Positions 25,940 through 36,850 of a stretch of 64,000 bases of DNA are shown here, one piece after another (positions within the stretch are counted from its first letter, which is position 1; each line of letters begins with the position of its first letter). The position numbers and the translations under genes are program-made. The DNA comes from Halopiger aswanensis (GTDB lineage: Archaea > Halobacteriota > Halobacteria > Halobacteriales > Natrialbaceae), in NCBI RefSeq assembly GCF_003610195.1, contig NZ_RAPO01000001.1, forward strand, positions 992,001-1,056,000, given 5' to 3'. The notes under the pieces were generated by a model. That model was not told the origin of the DNA. It saw only the letters and a program-made list of their open reading frames with translations, and searched no databases.

Positions 25940-26860
25940 TCATTCTTTCACCGCCCCCTGCGTGAGACCGCTCACGATGTACCGCTGGAAGAACAGCCCG
26001 AACAGAATGCCGGGCAGTGCGGCGATCATGCCGCCAGCGGCGAGGTGTGACCAGTCGATGAAGTCGTCGGCGACGAACAGCGAGACGGCGATCGGTAGCG
26101 TCTGGGACGCTTCGCTCCGGGTGAGCACCAGCGCGAAGATGAACTCGTTCCACGAGAAGATGAACGCGAGGATCGCCGTCGCCGCGATACCGGGCTTGGC
26201 GACCGGGAGGACGACCTTCACGAACGCCTCCCAGGTGGAACAACCGTCGACTTGCGCCTGCTCGTCGAGTGATTCCGGCACCCCGTCGAAGTAGTTTTTC
26301 ATGATCCAGACCGCGAACGGCAGGTTGAAGAACGTGTACGTCAGGATCAGCGCCACTCGCGTGTCGGTGAGGTTGCCGGTCAACCCGCCGATCAGCGGCG
26401 GACTCGACATGATCTGGAAGAACGGCACGATCAGCGCGATCGGCGGAATCATCCGCGCCGCCACGATCGAGAGCAACAGCGCCTTGTTCCCCAGGAAGTT
26501 GTACCGGGAGAACGTGTACCCGGTCATCGTCCCCAGCGTGACGCAGATCAGCGTCGTCGTCGACGCGACGATCAGGCTGTTGATCGTGTACGCCTCGAAC
26601 GGCCGATTCCGGAAGATGTCGACGTAGTTCTGGACCGTCGGATCGTGCGGGACGAACGTGATCGGGAGCGAGAGGACCTCGCCCTGGGTCTTCAGGCTCG
26701 TGATGAAGATGTAGTATATCGGGAACCAGATGACGATCACGTACAGGAGCAAGAGTCCGTACGCGACCAGTCGTTCCCTGACGACGCTCGGCCACGCGTC
26801 GTCCGCGTTGAGGCCGAGGCGGTCGGCGAATCGATTGACGGGTGAATCTTTCGTGCTCAT
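25940..26860 (-). CDS. Carbohydrate ABC importer permease, MalG family
   Basis: This 306-aa inner-membrane subunit has six hydrophobic helices. The EAA coupling loop is DGVPESLDEQAQVDGCSTWEAFVKVVLPVAKPG. The N-terminal helix WFPIYYIFITSLKT is typical of MalG/UgpE. I start at ATG 26860 (MSTKDSPV), which overlaps the stop of the partner permease (ATGA); the longer open frame upstream is a shadow of that gene. Substrate cannot be read from the sequence. Confidence 0.93.
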   Translation of the reverse strand: MSTKDSPVNRFADRLGLNADDAWPSVVRERLVAYGLLLLYVIVIWFPIYYIFITSLKTQGEVLSLPITFVPHDPTVQNYVDIFRNRPFEAYTINSLIVASTTTLICVTLGTMTGYTFSRYNFLGNKALLLSIVAARMIPPIALIVPFFQIMSSPPLIGGLTGNLTDTRVALILTYTFFNLPFAVWIMKNYFDGVPESLDEQAQVDGCSTWEAFVKVVLPVAKPGIAATAILAFIFSWNEFIFALVLTRSEASQTLPIAVSLFVADDFIDWSHLAAGGMIAALPGILFGLFFQRYIVSGLTQGAVKE

Positions 26861-27786
26861 GAGTCGTACGGTGTCCCTCCGAAGATCGTGTACAGGATCG
26901 CGACGATGGCGAACGTGACCGCGAGCATGATGACGCCCAGCGCGGCTCCTTCCCCGGTTCGCTGGAACTCCATGGACGTGCGGTAGAGCCAGGAGGCCCA
27001 CACCTCAGTGGACTTCCCGGGACCGCCTTGGGTCATCACCCACACCAGGTCCAGCGCCCTGATATCGAAGATGATGCGGATCGTCAGCGCGACCAGAATC
27101 GACGGCTTCAGGAACGGGTACGTCACGTTCCAGAAGCGTGACCAGCGACTCGCGCCGTCGACTTCGGCGGCGTCGTACAGCTGCTCCGGGACGTTTTGCA
27201 GGCCCGCGAGCAGGATGATCACGATAAACGGCGTGAACACCCAGATGTCGGCGATGATCAGTGCCATCATCGCCAGCGTTCCGTCCGAAAGGAACGCAAT
27301 CTTCTCCGAAAGCAGGCCCGTCTGGGTCAGCAGCCCGTTTATCGCGCCGTTTTTCGCCTCGAACATCCAGCGCCACATGAGTCCGCTCATCACGTACGGG
27401 AGGATCCACGGGACGATGACGGCGGTCCGGAACCACCCTCGACCCTTGAGATCCTTGTTCAACAGGATCGCGATCCCGAGTCCGAGCAGGAACGAAAGGG
27501 TGACGCTACACCCGACGTAGATGAGCGTGTTCTTCGTGAACGCGATGAAGCTCGCATTAAACACCTCCAGCGTGCCGCCGGGATCGAGCAGAATGCGCTT
27601 GAAATTCCGGAGCCCCACGAACTCGGTCTCCCGCGTGAGCGGGTTCTCCCAGAACAGGCTCGACCAGAGGAGCCGAGCGGTCGGATAGACGATGATGGCC
27701 GCGATCCAGATCAGCGTCGGTCCGACCGTCAGCGGAACGAACAGCCGGTCAAGCGCTCGACGTAGCGACTTTTCTGACGTCTCCAT
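26857..27786 (-). CDS. Carbohydrate ABC importer permease, MalF/UgpA family
   Basis: This 309-aa permease has six hydrophobic helices and the EAA loop LYDAAEVDGASRWSRFWNVTYPFLKPSI. MTQGGPGKSTEVWASWLYRTSMEF near the end is the usual extracytoplasmic signature of UgpA-type subunits. It lies 40 bp after the binding-protein gene and overlaps the MalG-type gene, so the four transporter genes form one operon read from the promoter near 29142. Confidence 0.93.
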   Translation of the reverse strand: METSEKSLRRALDRLFVPLTVGPTLIWIAAIIVYPTARLLWSSLFWENPLTRETEFVGLRNFKRILLDPGGTLEVFNASFIAFTKNTLIYVGCSVTLSFLLGLGIAILLNKDLKGRGWFRTAVIVPWILPYVMSGLMWRWMFEAKNGAINGLLTQTGLLSEKIAFLSDGTLAMMALIIADIWVFTPFIVIILLAGLQNVPEQLYDAAEVDGASRWSRFWNVTYPFLKPSILVALTIRIIFDIRALDLVWVMTQGGPGKSTEVWASWLYRTSMEFQRTGEGAALGVIMLAVTFAIVAILYTIFGGTPYDS

Positions 27787-27826
27787 ATATGATATGTAAC
27801 GGGATAGTCGGTAGCTGTGGGTCCAC

Positions 27827-29116
27827 TTACAGGAGCCCGATGTCCTGATAGAGGCGCGTAACGTTCTCCTGTGCGTCTTCCAGCGCCGTCTGCGGATCCT
27901 TCTCGCCGAGCAGCGCCGGCGTGATCTGTTCGTCGATGTAGTCGTCGACCTGCGGCTGCTGGATGTAGGTCTCGCTCATCGCGTGCTCGAGGTTGTACTT
28001 CATGTCCTCGAGGAGCCACGAGGGGTACTCCTCCTGGATCTCGTCGTCCTCGTAGACGTCGGGGACGACGCAGGGGTTCCCCTCGACGAGCATGTTGTTC
28101 TTACAGGACTCTCGCGTCGTCATGAACTCGGCGAACCGCTGGGCTGCGGCCTTCTTCTCGGAGAACGCGGAGATGCTGATTCCGTTCGTGTCCTGGAAGG
28201 TCGCACGACCGCTCGGGCCTGCCGGCGGCCGTGCACTGCCGACGCGCTCTTCGCCCCACTCGTCGATCGCGCGCGAGCCGAGCGGCGTCCACGATTCGAC
28301 GGTAGCGAACTCGCCGGCGATGAAGGCGTCGCCGACGGCGCCCTCGCCCATGCTCGAGATGCCGTCGGGGATGATTTCCTCGTCGCGGAGCTGCGTGACG
28401 AACTCCATGACCTGCTGGCCTTCGTCGCCCGCGAACACCGGCTCGTTGTTCTCGTTGAACAGCGAGCCGCCGGCCTGGTAGAGCAGCTGCTTGAACGTGA
28501 ACACGGACTTATCGGCCCACGTGAGGCCGAAGCCGGACCGACTGCCGTCGCTCAGTTCGGGCCCCATCTCCAGCACCTCGTCCCACGTGTCCGGCGGCGT
28601 CTCGACGACCTCCGTGTCGTAGAGGTACGTGCCCCACTTCCCGAACTCGGGAGCCATGTACGGATCGCCGTCGAAGCTGACGAGGTCGACGAGACTGTCC
28701 GGGAACTTGCTCATGTGGTCGTCCGAGAGCTCGAGCGGCTCGAGCCAGCCGGCGTTGACGAAGTCGGCGAGCCACCAGGTCGGACCGTTGAACGCGTCGA
28801 CCTTCGGCTCCTGACTGTTGAAGATCGTCGTCAGGCTGGTCTTCAGGTTCGCCCAGGGAACTTCGTTGACGTTGACGGTGATGCCGGTTTCCTCCTCGAA
28901 GCGTTCGATGTTGGCCTCGGTCCCCTGGTCGAACTCGAGGCTCCCCGCGTTGTAGAACGTGATTTCGTCGGCCATCTCGCCGTCGCCGTTCCCGTTACCA
29001 CTGCCGTTGCCCCCGTCCGAGTTGCCCGTACAGCCAGCGAGTCCCACGATGCTGGCGGCGCTGAGTGCGCCACTCGTTTTGAGAACCGTCCGCCGTGACT
29101 GCCGTTTGCGTGGCAT
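27827..29116 (-). CDS. Sugar-binding lipoprotein of the ABC importer
   Basis: This 429-aa extracytoplasmic solute-binding protein belongs to the SBP family 1 (MalE/UgpB-like). The N-terminus carries a twin-Arg signal RRTVLKTSGA and a lipobox LAGC near residue 30. A Gly/Asn linker that tethers the mature lipoprotein follows. The body shows IERFEEETGITVNVNEVPW and EFMTTRES typical of the fold. The ATG at 29116 is favoured over that at 29128 because it lies 26 bp from the TATA centre, as expected for a leaderless transcript. Ligand unknown. Confidence 0.92.
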   Translation of the reverse strand: MPRKRQSRRTVLKTSGALSAASIVGLAGCTGNSDGGNGSGNGNGDGEMADEITFYNAGSLEFDQGTEANIERFEEETGITVNVNEVPWANLKTSLTTIFNSQEPKVDAFNGPTWWLADFVNAGWLEPLELSDDHMSKFPDSLVDLVSFDGDPYMAPEFGKWGTYLYDTEVVETPPDTWDEVLEMGPELSDGSRSGFGLTWADKSVFTFKQLLYQAGGSLFNENNEPVFAGDEGQQVMEFVTQLRDEEIIPDGISSMGEGAVGDAFIAGEFATVESWTPLGSRAIDEWGEERVGSARPPAGPSGRATFQDTNGISISAFSEKKAAAQRFAEFMTTRESCKNNMLVEGNPCVVPDVYEDDEIQEEYPSWLLEDMKYNLEHAMSETYIQQPQVDDYIDEQITPALLGEKDPQTALEDAQENVTRLYQDIGLL

Positions 29117-29136
29117 ACTGTCCCACATCAGAGTGA

Positions 29137-29148
29137 TTAATAATAAAA
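29137..29148 (-). promoter_or_regulatory. TATA box of the sugar ABC operon
   Basis: On the minus strand TTTTATTATTAA is centred about 26 bp before the ATG at 29116. This spacing fits a leaderless haloarchaeal transcript starting at the ATG. Confidence 0.6.
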
Positions 29149-29395
29149 GTTGCGTAATTTCGTTTATACACTACTGTAGATGAGTGGAATTATTTGGAAT
29201 CGCCCCTCCGGAAGTGACAATACGATCAAACATCTGCGTCACTACCGAATCTCGAGACGGGAGAATACCACCAAAAGAGCGCTATTTGCCCCGATGTGGG
29301 CGTGGCCTGTCGAGTCAGGTTCGATGAGATCAACTACCGACGAAAACGCTCGCCCGACACGAACGAACACTCGCAGTCAGAAACGAACAGGTCCG

Positions 29396-30376
29396 TTACA
29401 GTCGCTCGATAATCGCGTTCGTTACGTCCTCAGTGGAGGCGTCGCCGCCCAGATCCGGCGTGCGCGGCCCGTCCTCGAGCGTCGCCTCGACGGCCTCGTG
29501 GACCGCCTGCCCTTCCTCGTCGTAGCCGAGGTACTCGAGCAGCATGGCGGCGGAGATGATCGTCGCGGCCGGGTTCGCGACGCCCTCGCCGGCGATGTCC
29601 GGCGCGGTACCGTGGACGGGTTCGAACAGCGCGCGCTCGGGGCCGACGTTCGCGCTCGGGAGGAGACCGAGGCCGCCGACGAGGCCGGCGGCGAGGTCCG
29701 AGAGTACGTCGCCCGCAAGGTTGGGACAGACGACGACGTCGAACTGTTCGGGATCGAGACAGACCCGCGTGGCGAAGGCGTCCATCAGCACCTCGTCGGT
29801 TTCGACGCCGTTCTCGTCGGCCACGCGCTTGATCGTGTCGCGAAAGAGGCCGTCCGTCTCGCGCATGACGTTGGCCTTGTGGGAGATTGTAAAGCCGTCG
29901 TAGCCGTTGTCCTCGACGTACTCGCAGGCGAACTCCGCGAGATCCTCGGAGGCCGACTCGGTAACGACGCGGGTCAGCGTCGAGACGTCCTGCGTGAGTC
30001 GATCCTCGATCCCCGAGTAGACGCCCTCGGTGTTCTCGCGGAGGAAGACCAGATCGGTCTCGGGCCGGACGGCGTCGACGCCGGGGTAGGCCTTCGCCGG
30101 TCGGATGTTGACGAAGGAGTCGACCGCGTCGCGCAGCGGCAGGATCACGTCGGCCGCGGTCTCGCCGGCCGCACCGAACAGCGTCGCGTCCGCCGAGGCC
30201 GCGAGATCGTAGGTCTCCTGGGGCAGCGCCTCTCCGGTTTCCTCCTCGACCGCGTCGCCGGCGTCGGCCTCGACGAACTCGAAGTCGAGCTCGAGCGCCT
30301 CGAGGACCTCGACGGCCGCGGGCGTGACTTCCTGACCGATTCCGTCGCCGGGGATGACGGCGATTTCGTGAGTCAT
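29396..30376 (-). CDS. leuB: 3-isopropylmalate dehydrogenase
   Basis: LeuB oxidises and decarboxylates 3-isopropylmalate in leucine synthesis. The 326-aa protein starts [17 protein letters not shown]. It shows the substrate-binding [14 protein letters not shown], the catalytic [13 protein letters not shown] and the NAD-binding ending [19 protein letters not shown]. The length is typical for archaeal enzymes of this family. It lies apart from leuCD, separated by a subtilase and a vWA lipoprotein gene, all on the same strand. Confidence 0.93.
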   Translation of the reverse strand: MTHEIAVIPGDGIGQEVTPAAVEVLEALELDFEFVEADAGDAVEEETGEALPQETYDLAASADATLFGAAGETAADVILPLRDAVDSFVNIRPAKAYPGVDAVRPETDLVFLRENTEGVYSGIEDRLTQDVSTLTRVVTESASEDLAEFACEYVEDNGYDGFTISHKANVMRETDGLFRDTIKRVADENGVETDEVLMDAFATRVCLDPEQFDVVVCPNLAGDVLSDLAAGLVGGLGLLPSANVGPERALFEPVHGTAPDIAGEGVANPAATIISAAMLLEYLGYDEEGQAVHEAVEATLEDGPRTPDLGGDASTEDVTNAIIERL

Positions 30377-30441
30377 GCCACAACGTCTCGGGGCGGGGGA
30401 AAAGAGGGTATCGATACACCCGAACTGGTCACGGACCGGAC

Positions 30442-32826
30442 TTACGACCCGCGAGCGCGCCGCCACGCGTAGACGCCGCCGAGGACGGCACACAGCGCGA
30501 ACAGCGCGGCGATCGTTCCGGTCACCGGGACCGGCACCGGAGCCGGGAGCGCCACCGTCACGCTCGCTGTCTCGCCGCTCTCGACCGGTCCCGTCTCGAC
30601 GCTGTTCGACTCGAACTCCGATGCGGCGGCTTCGACGGCGTACGACTCGCCAGTGCCGGGAACGACGACCTCGAGCGTTCCGTCTTCCTTCGTCGTCCCG
30701 TTTGCGCCGAACGCGGTACCGCTGTCCCGTTCGATCCTCACCGTCGCGTTTCCGATCGGCTCACCATCTTCCGTTTGGACCGTAATGGTGAGCGCGGCGT
30801 CTCCGTCGAGCGTCACCGATTCCTCGAGTCGGTCGGCATCGGCTGCGAACGAAACCGTTCGATCAGCGTCGACGTATCCTTCGGCGCCGACCTGTAGCTC
30901 ATACTCGCCCCGCATCGGCACGTTCTCGAGGCGGTAGGTCCCGTCGCCGACGTGCGTTCCCGTGTACGTTCCCGCTGGCCCGGCGGCCTCGACCGTCGCC
31001 CCGTCGATTCCGTCGCCGAAGCGGGCGTCGGTCACGTCCACCTCGAGCGTCCCGCTGCCGGCGAGTTCGACGTCGAGGGTCGACGTCTCGTCGCTGGCGA
31101 CGGTTCGCGTCTCAGTTACCGACTCGTACCCGTCGCGCTCGACGACGACGGCGTATTCCCGGTCGCCGGCCAATCCGGGAACCTCGTAGCGACCCTCCGC
31201 GTCGGTGGTCGTCTCGTACGGTTCGCCCTCGCCGATGACCTCGACGGTCGCGTTGGCGATCGGGTTGCCGGTTTCGGCGTCGGTCACCGTCCCCTCAAGG
31301 GTCGCGTACTGGCCGACGGCGTCGACCGCCGCGTAGGCGTCGATGATCCCGCTCCCGTAGCGGGTATCTTTCGCCGCGGAAACGTCCTCGCCGTCCGGTT
31401 TCCAGGCCGTCTCCTCGAGTGCACGCTTGATTTCGTCGGGCGAGAGGTCCGCTGCGGTTGCGGACTGCATGAGCGCGGCCGTACCGGCGACGTGGGGCGC
31501 CGTCAGGCTGGTGCCGAGGTTCGTCCGGTAGCCGCCGCCCGGCGTCGCGCTCTTGACGCTTACACCGGGTGCGACGACGTCGGGGACGACGTACGAGTCG
31601 GGCCAGCGGGCCGGCGCATCCCCGCGCCACTCGTCGGCGGTGTCGATCTCCTCGCCCCCGGAAAAGGAGGGCACGTCGTCCGACTGATCGATCGCCCCGA
31701 CGCTGATCACGTCGTAGGCGTTCCCCGGCGACAGCGACGTCCCCTCACCGCCGTTGCCGACCGCGCCGACGACCACGGTGCCGGCCTCGCGGGCGTTTTC
31801 GATCGCGTCGACGGACGCGCTGCTGTGGCCGTCCCACCCCAGACTCAGACTGATAACGTCGGCGTCTTCCTCGATCGCCCACTCCATTCCGGCCAGAATC
31901 GTCGAGGAGCGCCCGCCGCAGCGCTTCCGGTTCTCGCAGTCGGTCATGACGGCGCCGTGGAGCAGCGTTACGTCGGGCGCGACGCCGATGTGGGTTCCGC
32001 TCGCGTTGCCGCCGGCGACGATGCCCGACACCTGCGTTCCGTGGCCGTCGTAGTCGATCGGCTCGGCCGACGGGTCGTCGTCGAAGTCCTTCCACTCCGC
32101 GACCTCGATGTCCGGGTGGTCGCCGTCGACGCCCGAGTCGAGTACGGCGACTCTGACACCCTCGCCTCTCGTGCGGAACGCGTCCCAGGCCTCGGGGGCG
32201 CGGATCTTCTCGAGGCCCTCGGTGTACACCGCGCTCGAGGACGTTCCAGCGGTCGCCAATTCGGCGTGCGTTGTTGGCTCGTTCGTGCTTGATTTCGCTG
32301 GGATGGCTGGCGCGGAACTCGAGACGACGCTGTTCGGCTCGATCCGCGTCACGTTCTCCAGCCGCGCGAGGACCGTCAGCGACGCGCGATCAGTATCGAC
32401 CGTTACGAGTGCGGCGTTCGTGATCCAGAAGGACCGCTCGAGCGTGACGCCCTCGGTCGCGCTCGCGTACCGCTCGAGGGATTGCTGCGTCCGCTCGGCG
32501 TGGCCCCGGCGAGCGGCGACCATATCGTCCTCCCGTTCGCGCTCGACCTCGATCTTGGCACCACCCTCGTCGACACTCGAGACCGCCTCGTCGTCGAACG
32601 GTTCGAATCGGACCAGCACCGTGACGGTTCCGTCGGCCTCCTCGATCGTCTCGTCGATGGGAGTCGGTTCCGCGGGAGCGGACGTCGCATCGCCCACCGC
32701 TGACGTGGCGGGCGTCGCCGCCCACGCGCCGGGAACGGCCGCGACGAACAGCACGCAAAGCACGCACGCAACCAGCGCCGCCACTCCGGCGGACCGCACC
32801 CGAGAACCGATCGGCGAGGCGGACAT
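30442..32826 (-). CDS. Secreted subtilisin-like protease (S8) with carboxypeptidase-regulatory-like domains and C-terminal anchor
   Basis: This 794-aa protein has a Sec-type signal peptide (residues 1-36) and an I9-like propeptide ([10 protein letters not shown] to RIEPNSVV). The catalytic domain has Asp in [12 protein letters not shown], His in [14 protein letters not shown] and Ser in [20 protein letters not shown], with oxyanion Asn in GAVGNGG. Three beta-sandwich modules follow ([36 protein letters not shown] and [18 protein letters not shown]). The end is a single membrane helix with RRARGS inside. It is thus a membrane-tethered extracellular protease. Autoprocessing is expected but not shown. 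Confidence 0.93.
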   Translation of the reverse strand: MSASPIGSRVRSAGVAALVACVLCVLFVAAVPGAWAATPATSAVGDATSAPAEPTPIDETIEEADGTVTVLVRFEPFDDEAVSSVDEGGAKIEVEREREDDMVAARRGHAERTQQSLERYASATEGVTLERSFWITNAALVTVDTDRASLTVLARLENVTRIEPNSVVSSSAPAIPAKSSTNEPTTHAELATAGTSSSAVYTEGLEKIRAPEAWDAFRTRGEGVRVAVLDSGVDGDHPDIEVAEWKDFDDDPSAEPIDYDGHGTQVSGIVAGGNASGTHIGVAPDVTLLHGAVMTDCENRKRCGGRSSTILAGMEWAIEEDADVISLSLGWDGHSSASVDAIENAREAGTVVVGAVGNGGEGTSLSPGNAYDVISVGAIDQSDDVPSFSGGEEIDTADEWRGDAPARWPDSYVVPDVVAPGVSVKSATPGGGYRTNLGTSLTAPHVAGTAALMQSATAADLSPDEIKRALEETAWKPDGEDVSAAKDTRYGSGIIDAYAAVDAVGQYATLEGTVTDAETGNPIANATVEVIGEGEPYETTTDAEGRYEVPGLAGDREYAVVVERDGYESVTETRTVASDETSTLDVELAGSGTLEVDVTDARFGDGIDGATVEAAGPAGTYTGTHVGDGTYRLENVPMRGEYELQVGAEGYVDADRTVSFAADADRLEESVTLDGDAALTITVQTEDGEPIGNATVRIERDSGTAFGANGTTKEDGTLEVVVPGTGESYAVEAAASEFESNSVETGPVESGETASVTVALPAPVPVPVTGTIAALFALCAVLGGVYAWRRARGS

Positions 32827-32895
32827 TGCTCGAGCGAAGACAGTCGGCGCGGTTAAACGTACCTGTTGACTCGGCGCTCGCTTTTAGGCCGCTGA

Positions 32896-34650
32896 TCAAC
32901 CGCTCGCGAGAATCTCGTCGAGCAGGTCCCGCTCCCGATCGAGGGTCTCGTCGCCGATCGCCTCGCGTTCCGAACGGAGGTGGTCGCGGAAGCGCTCGAG
33001 TCGCTCGTCGTACGGCGGTGACACCACGAGCGGGTCCGACTGCAACTCCCACTCGCCGAGCCGATCGGCTTCGGGGTCGGGAGCCGGGGCGATGCCGTCG
33101 TCGGCGCCGTCGACTGCGACGAGGTCGGCCTCGCGCTCGTGGACCGTCCAGTTTCGCAGCAGTTCGGCGTAGCGGGCAAGCAGGATCGCCTTGCGGACGG
33201 CGGTGCTGCCGTAGCGCTCGTCGTCACCGGACGGGAACGCGACGGTCTCGGTCGTCGATCGGCGCTCGCCCGACCGCGTCTCCCAGCTCGCCTCGAGCGT
33301 CAGAGGCGCGTCGGTGCCATCGGAGGACGCTGTATCCGTCCGTTCGACCCGCACGAGGACGACGCCGCCTTTCGCCTCACCGTCGGTTCGAGGCGACGGG
33401 AACAGCGTGTTCACGCGCATGAGTTCACCAGTTGCCTCATCGGCGGCCGTCGAGCCGTACACCCGCACGATCTCATACCCGTCGGCTGCGAGTTCCAGCG
33501 AGAGATCGTAGACCAGCGGCGTCACCATGTACTCGAACTCGTCGGTCATTCGGCGCTCGAACTCGTCGGCGGAGTAGACGCTGTAGTAGTTCGCGCCGCG
33601 GACGGCCGTCAACCGGTCGATCAGCTCCGCGTTGAAGTCTACGCCGACGCCGACCACCGTCGTGTGGTGGCCCCGGTCGGCGTTCGCCTCGAGGCTCGCG
33701 TGGAGTTCGTCGGCGTCGGTCTCGCCGACGTTGATCTGGGCGTCCGTGATCAGGATCGAGCGGTTCTCGTACGCCCCGCGGTCGGCGTCGTCGTACTCGG
33801 ACAGCAACTCCTCGCTCAACTCGAGTCCGGCCGAGACGTTCGTCCCGCCGCGGGCTTCGACGTCCTCGCGCATGTGCTCGCGGATCGCGTCCATATCTGT
33901 TTGTTCGACCGCCCGAAGCGGCTTCGCGAGGTGCGCCTCGCTGTTGAACAGTACGACGCCGAGTCGGTCGTCGGGACGGAGCTGCTTCGTCATCGCGGCC
34001 AGCGCTTCCTTCGCAACGTCCATCTTCGGCCGGCTCGTGTCACCCTCGGCTTCCTGCCTGTTGCCGAACTGATCGTAGTAGTAGTCGTCGAAGCTGGCGC
34101 TCATCGACCCCGAGATGTCCAGCACGATCACGAGGTTCAGCGCCGGCCGGTCGAACTCGGACTGGGCGAGCCCCGACTCGAGGCCGACCGACAGGTACCG
34201 CTCGGGGTCGCCCGAGAGCGGGTCCGGCGTCACGGCCGGCGTGTAGGTCGGGCAGAACAGCGACTCGCAGGTACCGTCGCCGCCGGTGTCGAAGTAGTAC
34301 TCGTGGAACAGCCCCTCGGTGGCCATGCTTTCGGGGAGCGGCAGGTAGCCGTCGGCGACGTTGCGCCTGAACGTCCCGACGTCGGCGGCGCCGCCGGCGG
34401 CGAGGCCGATGCTCTCGTCGGCGCTCGTCGCCATCTCGGCGCCGTTGCCGCCCGCCGCGTCGTCGCTCCCGCCGAAACTCCAGAGACCGTCGTCGTCCTC
34501 GCGATCCGGCGAGTACTGCCAGTCGTCGACCCGCTCCCCGTCGGTCGCCGTCGACGGCGTCGATGTCGGCAGCGAACAGCCCGCGAGCGCGGCGCTCGAG
34601 GCGGCGGCAGCGGTACACAGCGTCAGAAACTGTCGTCGATCGGAGGGCAT
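32896..34650 (-). CDS. vWA-domain lipoprotein
   Basis: This 584-aa exported protein has a Tat-like signal (RRQFLTLCTAA) and lipobox ALAGC near residue 24. A Gly/Asp-rich tether follows. The von Willebrand factor A domain begins near residue 170 with the metal-dependent adhesion site DISGSMS. It continues with GGTNVSAGLELSEELL and ends at ILITDAQINVGETD. A C-terminal segment similar to YfbK-type proteins (PLVYDLSLELAADGYEIVRVYG) completes the protein. It lies 69 bp before the subtilase gene and may be co-transcribed. Role in envelope protein interactions is inferred. Confidence 0.9.
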   Translation of the reverse strand: MPSDRRQFLTLCTAAAASSAALAGCSLPTSTPSTATDGERVDDWQYSPDREDDDGLWSFGGSDDAAGGNGAEMATSADESIGLAAGGAADVGTFRRNVADGYLPLPESMATEGLFHEYYFDTGGDGTCESLFCPTYTPAVTPDPLSGDPERYLSVGLESGLAQSEFDRPALNLVIVLDISGSMSASFDDYYYDQFGNRQEAEGDTSRPKMDVAKEALAAMTKQLRPDDRLGVVLFNSEAHLAKPLRAVEQTDMDAIREHMREDVEARGGTNVSAGLELSEELLSEYDDADRGAYENRSILITDAQINVGETDADELHASLEANADRGHHTTVVGVGVDFNAELIDRLTAVRGANYYSVYSADEFERRMTDEFEYMVTPLVYDLSLELAADGYEIVRVYGSTAADEATGELMRVNTLFPSPRTDGEAKGGVVLVRVERTDTASSDGTDAPLTLEASWETRSGERRSTTETVAFPSGDDERYGSTAVRKAILLARYAELLRNWTVHEREADLVAVDGADDGIAPAPDPEADRLGEWELQSDPLVVSPPYDERLERFRDHLRSEREAIGDETLDRERDLLDEILASG

Positions 34651-34790
34651 AGCCGACGCTACGCGTCGACGGTCATAATCGGTTCGGCAAACTGAAACGA
34701 CGATTGTAGCTAGCGCGTCGGCTTCGAGACGACGATTCGGAAACTCGAGAGAACGAAGGAGCGAAGGATCGAACGGCGGCCGGCGCGGCG

Positions 34791-35426
34791 CTACTCGGCT
34801 TCGGGAATCGCCGCGTCCTCGACGTACGGCAGTTCCTCGGCCTTCTTCCGAACTTCGCCGGCGTTGGACTTCATCAGCGCCGTCGTGTCCCAGACGCCCT
34901 CGACGAGGGCCTTGCGCTGGGCCTCGTCGACCGTGACGTCGATGGTCTGCCCGCCGTAGGTGACTTCCTCGGCTTCGACGTCGATCTCGATCTCTTCGTC
35001 GGGGTGCTCGTCGACCCAGTCCTGCAGGTCCTGGATCGTCTCGCTGTCGGCCGTGACGGTCGGAATCCCGAGGGCCAGACAGTTACCCGCGAAAATTTCG
35101 GCGAAGCTCTCGCCGATGATCGCGTCGATACCCCAGCGCATCAGGGCCTGGGGCGCGTGCTCACGCGAGGAGCCGCAGCCGAAGTTGCTGTTGACGACCA
35201 TCACCGAGGAGTCCTGGTAGCGGTCCTCGTTCATCGGATGGTCCTTGGGGTTGTCGTCGTCGTCGAACCGGACGTCGAAGAACGCGAACTCGCCCAGCCC
35301 GTCGAAGGTGACGACCTTCATGAACCGCGCGGGGATGATCTGGTCCGTGTCGATGTCGTTCCCGCGGATCGGGAGGCCCGACCCGGAAACGTAGTCGACC
35401 TCGGGAATCTCGACGTCGTCGCTCAT
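34791..35426 (-). CDS. leuD: 3-isopropylmalate dehydratase small subunit
   Basis: LeuD is the small swivelling subunit of isopropylmalate isomerase. The 211-aa protein has [17 protein letters not shown] and the hallmark [21 protein letters not shown]. The start ATG at 35426 overlaps the leuC stop by 4 bp, so the subunits are translationally coupled and made in equal amounts. The C-terminal tail of about 20 residues is acidic. Confidence 0.95.
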   Translation of the reverse strand: MSDDVEIPEVDYVSGSGLPIRGNDIDTDQIIPARFMKVVTFDGLGEFAFFDVRFDDDDNPKDHPMNEDRYQDSSVMVVNSNFGCGSSREHAPQALMRWGIDAIIGESFAEIFAGNCLALGIPTVTADSETIQDLQDWVDEHPDEEIEIDVEAEEVTYGGQTIDVTVDEAQRKALVEGVWDTTALMKSNAGEVRKKAEELPYVEDAAIPEAE

Positions 35427-36850
35427 TGTGCGGTCACCTCCGCTTCCGGCAGTTCGCGAACGTCGGTCACTTCACCCTGGATCGCCGCCGCGGCGACCAT
35501 CCGCGGGTTCATCAGGACGGTGCGCCCGTCCTTGCTGCCCTGGCGGCCGATGAAGTTCCGGTTCGAGGAGGAGGCGCAGGCCTCGTCGCCCTCGAGTTGG
35601 TCCTCGTTCATGCCGAGACACATCGAGCAGCCGGCGTTGCGCCACTCGAAGCCGGCCTCCTCGAAGATGTCTTTCAGGCCTTCTTCCTCGGCGGCCTGCT
35701 GGACGCGCTGGCTGCCGGGGACGACCATCGCGCGGACGTCGTCGTGGACCTCACGACCCTTGACGATACGGGCCGCACGTCGCAGGTCCGGCAGGCGAGC
35801 GTTCGTACAGGAACCGAGGAAGGCGACGTCGATGTCGTAGCCCTCCATCGTGTCGCCGGGCTCGACGCGCATGTGCTCCTGGGCGCGTCGGGCGGTGTCC
35901 TGCTTGTCCTCGGGCAGCTCCTCCGGTGCCGGGATCGGGTCCGTGATGCCGATGCCCTGGCCGGGCGTGGTGCCCCAGGTGACGACCGGCTCGAGTTCGT
36001 TCGCGTCGATGCGAACGATGTCGTCGTACTCGGCGTCCGCGTCGGAGCGGATGGACTCCCAGTACGGTTTGAGTTCCTCGAAGCGCTCGGGGTTCTCTTG
36101 GAAGTAGTCCGTCTCCTCGAGCCACTCGTAGGTGGTCTCGTCGGGGTTGACGTAGCCCGCGCGGGCGCCGCCCTCGATGGACATGTTACAGATCGACATC
36201 CGACCCTCCATGCCCAGCGACTCGATGGCCTCGCCGGCGTACTCGTAGACGTAGCCGACGCCGCCCTCGGTGCCGAGTCGGCGGATGATCTCGAGGATGA
36301 TGTCCTTGGCCTCGACGCCCTCGCCGAGTTCGCCGTCGACCTGGATCTTACGGACCTTCTGCTTCTCCATGGCGACGGTGCCCGTCGCGAGCACGTCCCG
36401 GATCTGGCTCGTGCCGATACCGAACGCGAGCGCGCCGAAGGCGCCGTGGGTGGAGGTGTGGGAGTCGCCGCAGACGATCGTCTTGCCGGGCTGGGTCAGG
36501 CCCTGCTCCGGTCCGATGACGTGGACGATCCCCTGATCGCCCGTCGTCGGGTCCGAGAACTCGATGCCCGCCTCGCGGACGTTCTCCTCGAGTTCGGCCA
36601 TCATCTCCTCGGCCGCGTCCTCCTCGTAGGGGCGGGACTGATCGGCCGTCGGGACGATGTGGTCGACCGTCGCGTGGGTCAGTTCGGGGTAGGCGACCTC
36701 GAGGTCGCGCTCGCGGAGCATCCCGAACGCCTGCGGGCTCGTCACCTCGTGGATGAGGTGGAGGCCGATGAACAGCTGGTCCTGTCCGGTCGGCAGCGTC
36801 GTGACTTTGTGTCGATCCCAAACCTTGTCGTACAGCGTGCCTTCGCTCAT
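35423..36850 (-). CDS. leuC: 3-isopropylmalate dehydratase large subunit
   Basis: LeuC holds the [4Fe-4S] cluster that isomerises isopropylmalate. The 475-aa protein starts [13 protein letters not shown]. It shows [21 protein letters not shown] and the cluster cysteines in [17 protein letters not shown] and [14 protein letters not shown]. It overlaps leuD downstream and the 113-aa gene upstream, each by ATGA. This is the bacterial-type (long) LeuC rather than the short archaeal homoaconitase-like form. Confidence 0.95.
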   Translation of the reverse strand: MSEGTLYDKVWDRHKVTTLPTGQDQLFIGLHLIHEVTSPQAFGMLRERDLEVAYPELTHATVDHIVPTADQSRPYEEDAAEEMMAELEENVREAGIEFSDPTTGDQGIVHVIGPEQGLTQPGKTIVCGDSHTSTHGAFGALAFGIGTSQIRDVLATGTVAMEKQKVRKIQVDGELGEGVEAKDIILEIIRRLGTEGGVGYVYEYAGEAIESLGMEGRMSICNMSIEGGARAGYVNPDETTYEWLEETDYFQENPERFEELKPYWESIRSDADAEYDDIVRIDANELEPVVTWGTTPGQGIGITDPIPAPEELPEDKQDTARRAQEHMRVEPGDTMEGYDIDVAFLGSCTNARLPDLRRAARIVKGREVHDDVRAMVVPGSQRVQQAAEEEGLKDIFEEAGFEWRNAGCSMCLGMNEDQLEGDEACASSSNRNFIGRQGSKDGRTVLMNPRMVAAAAIQGEVTDVRELPEAEVTAQ

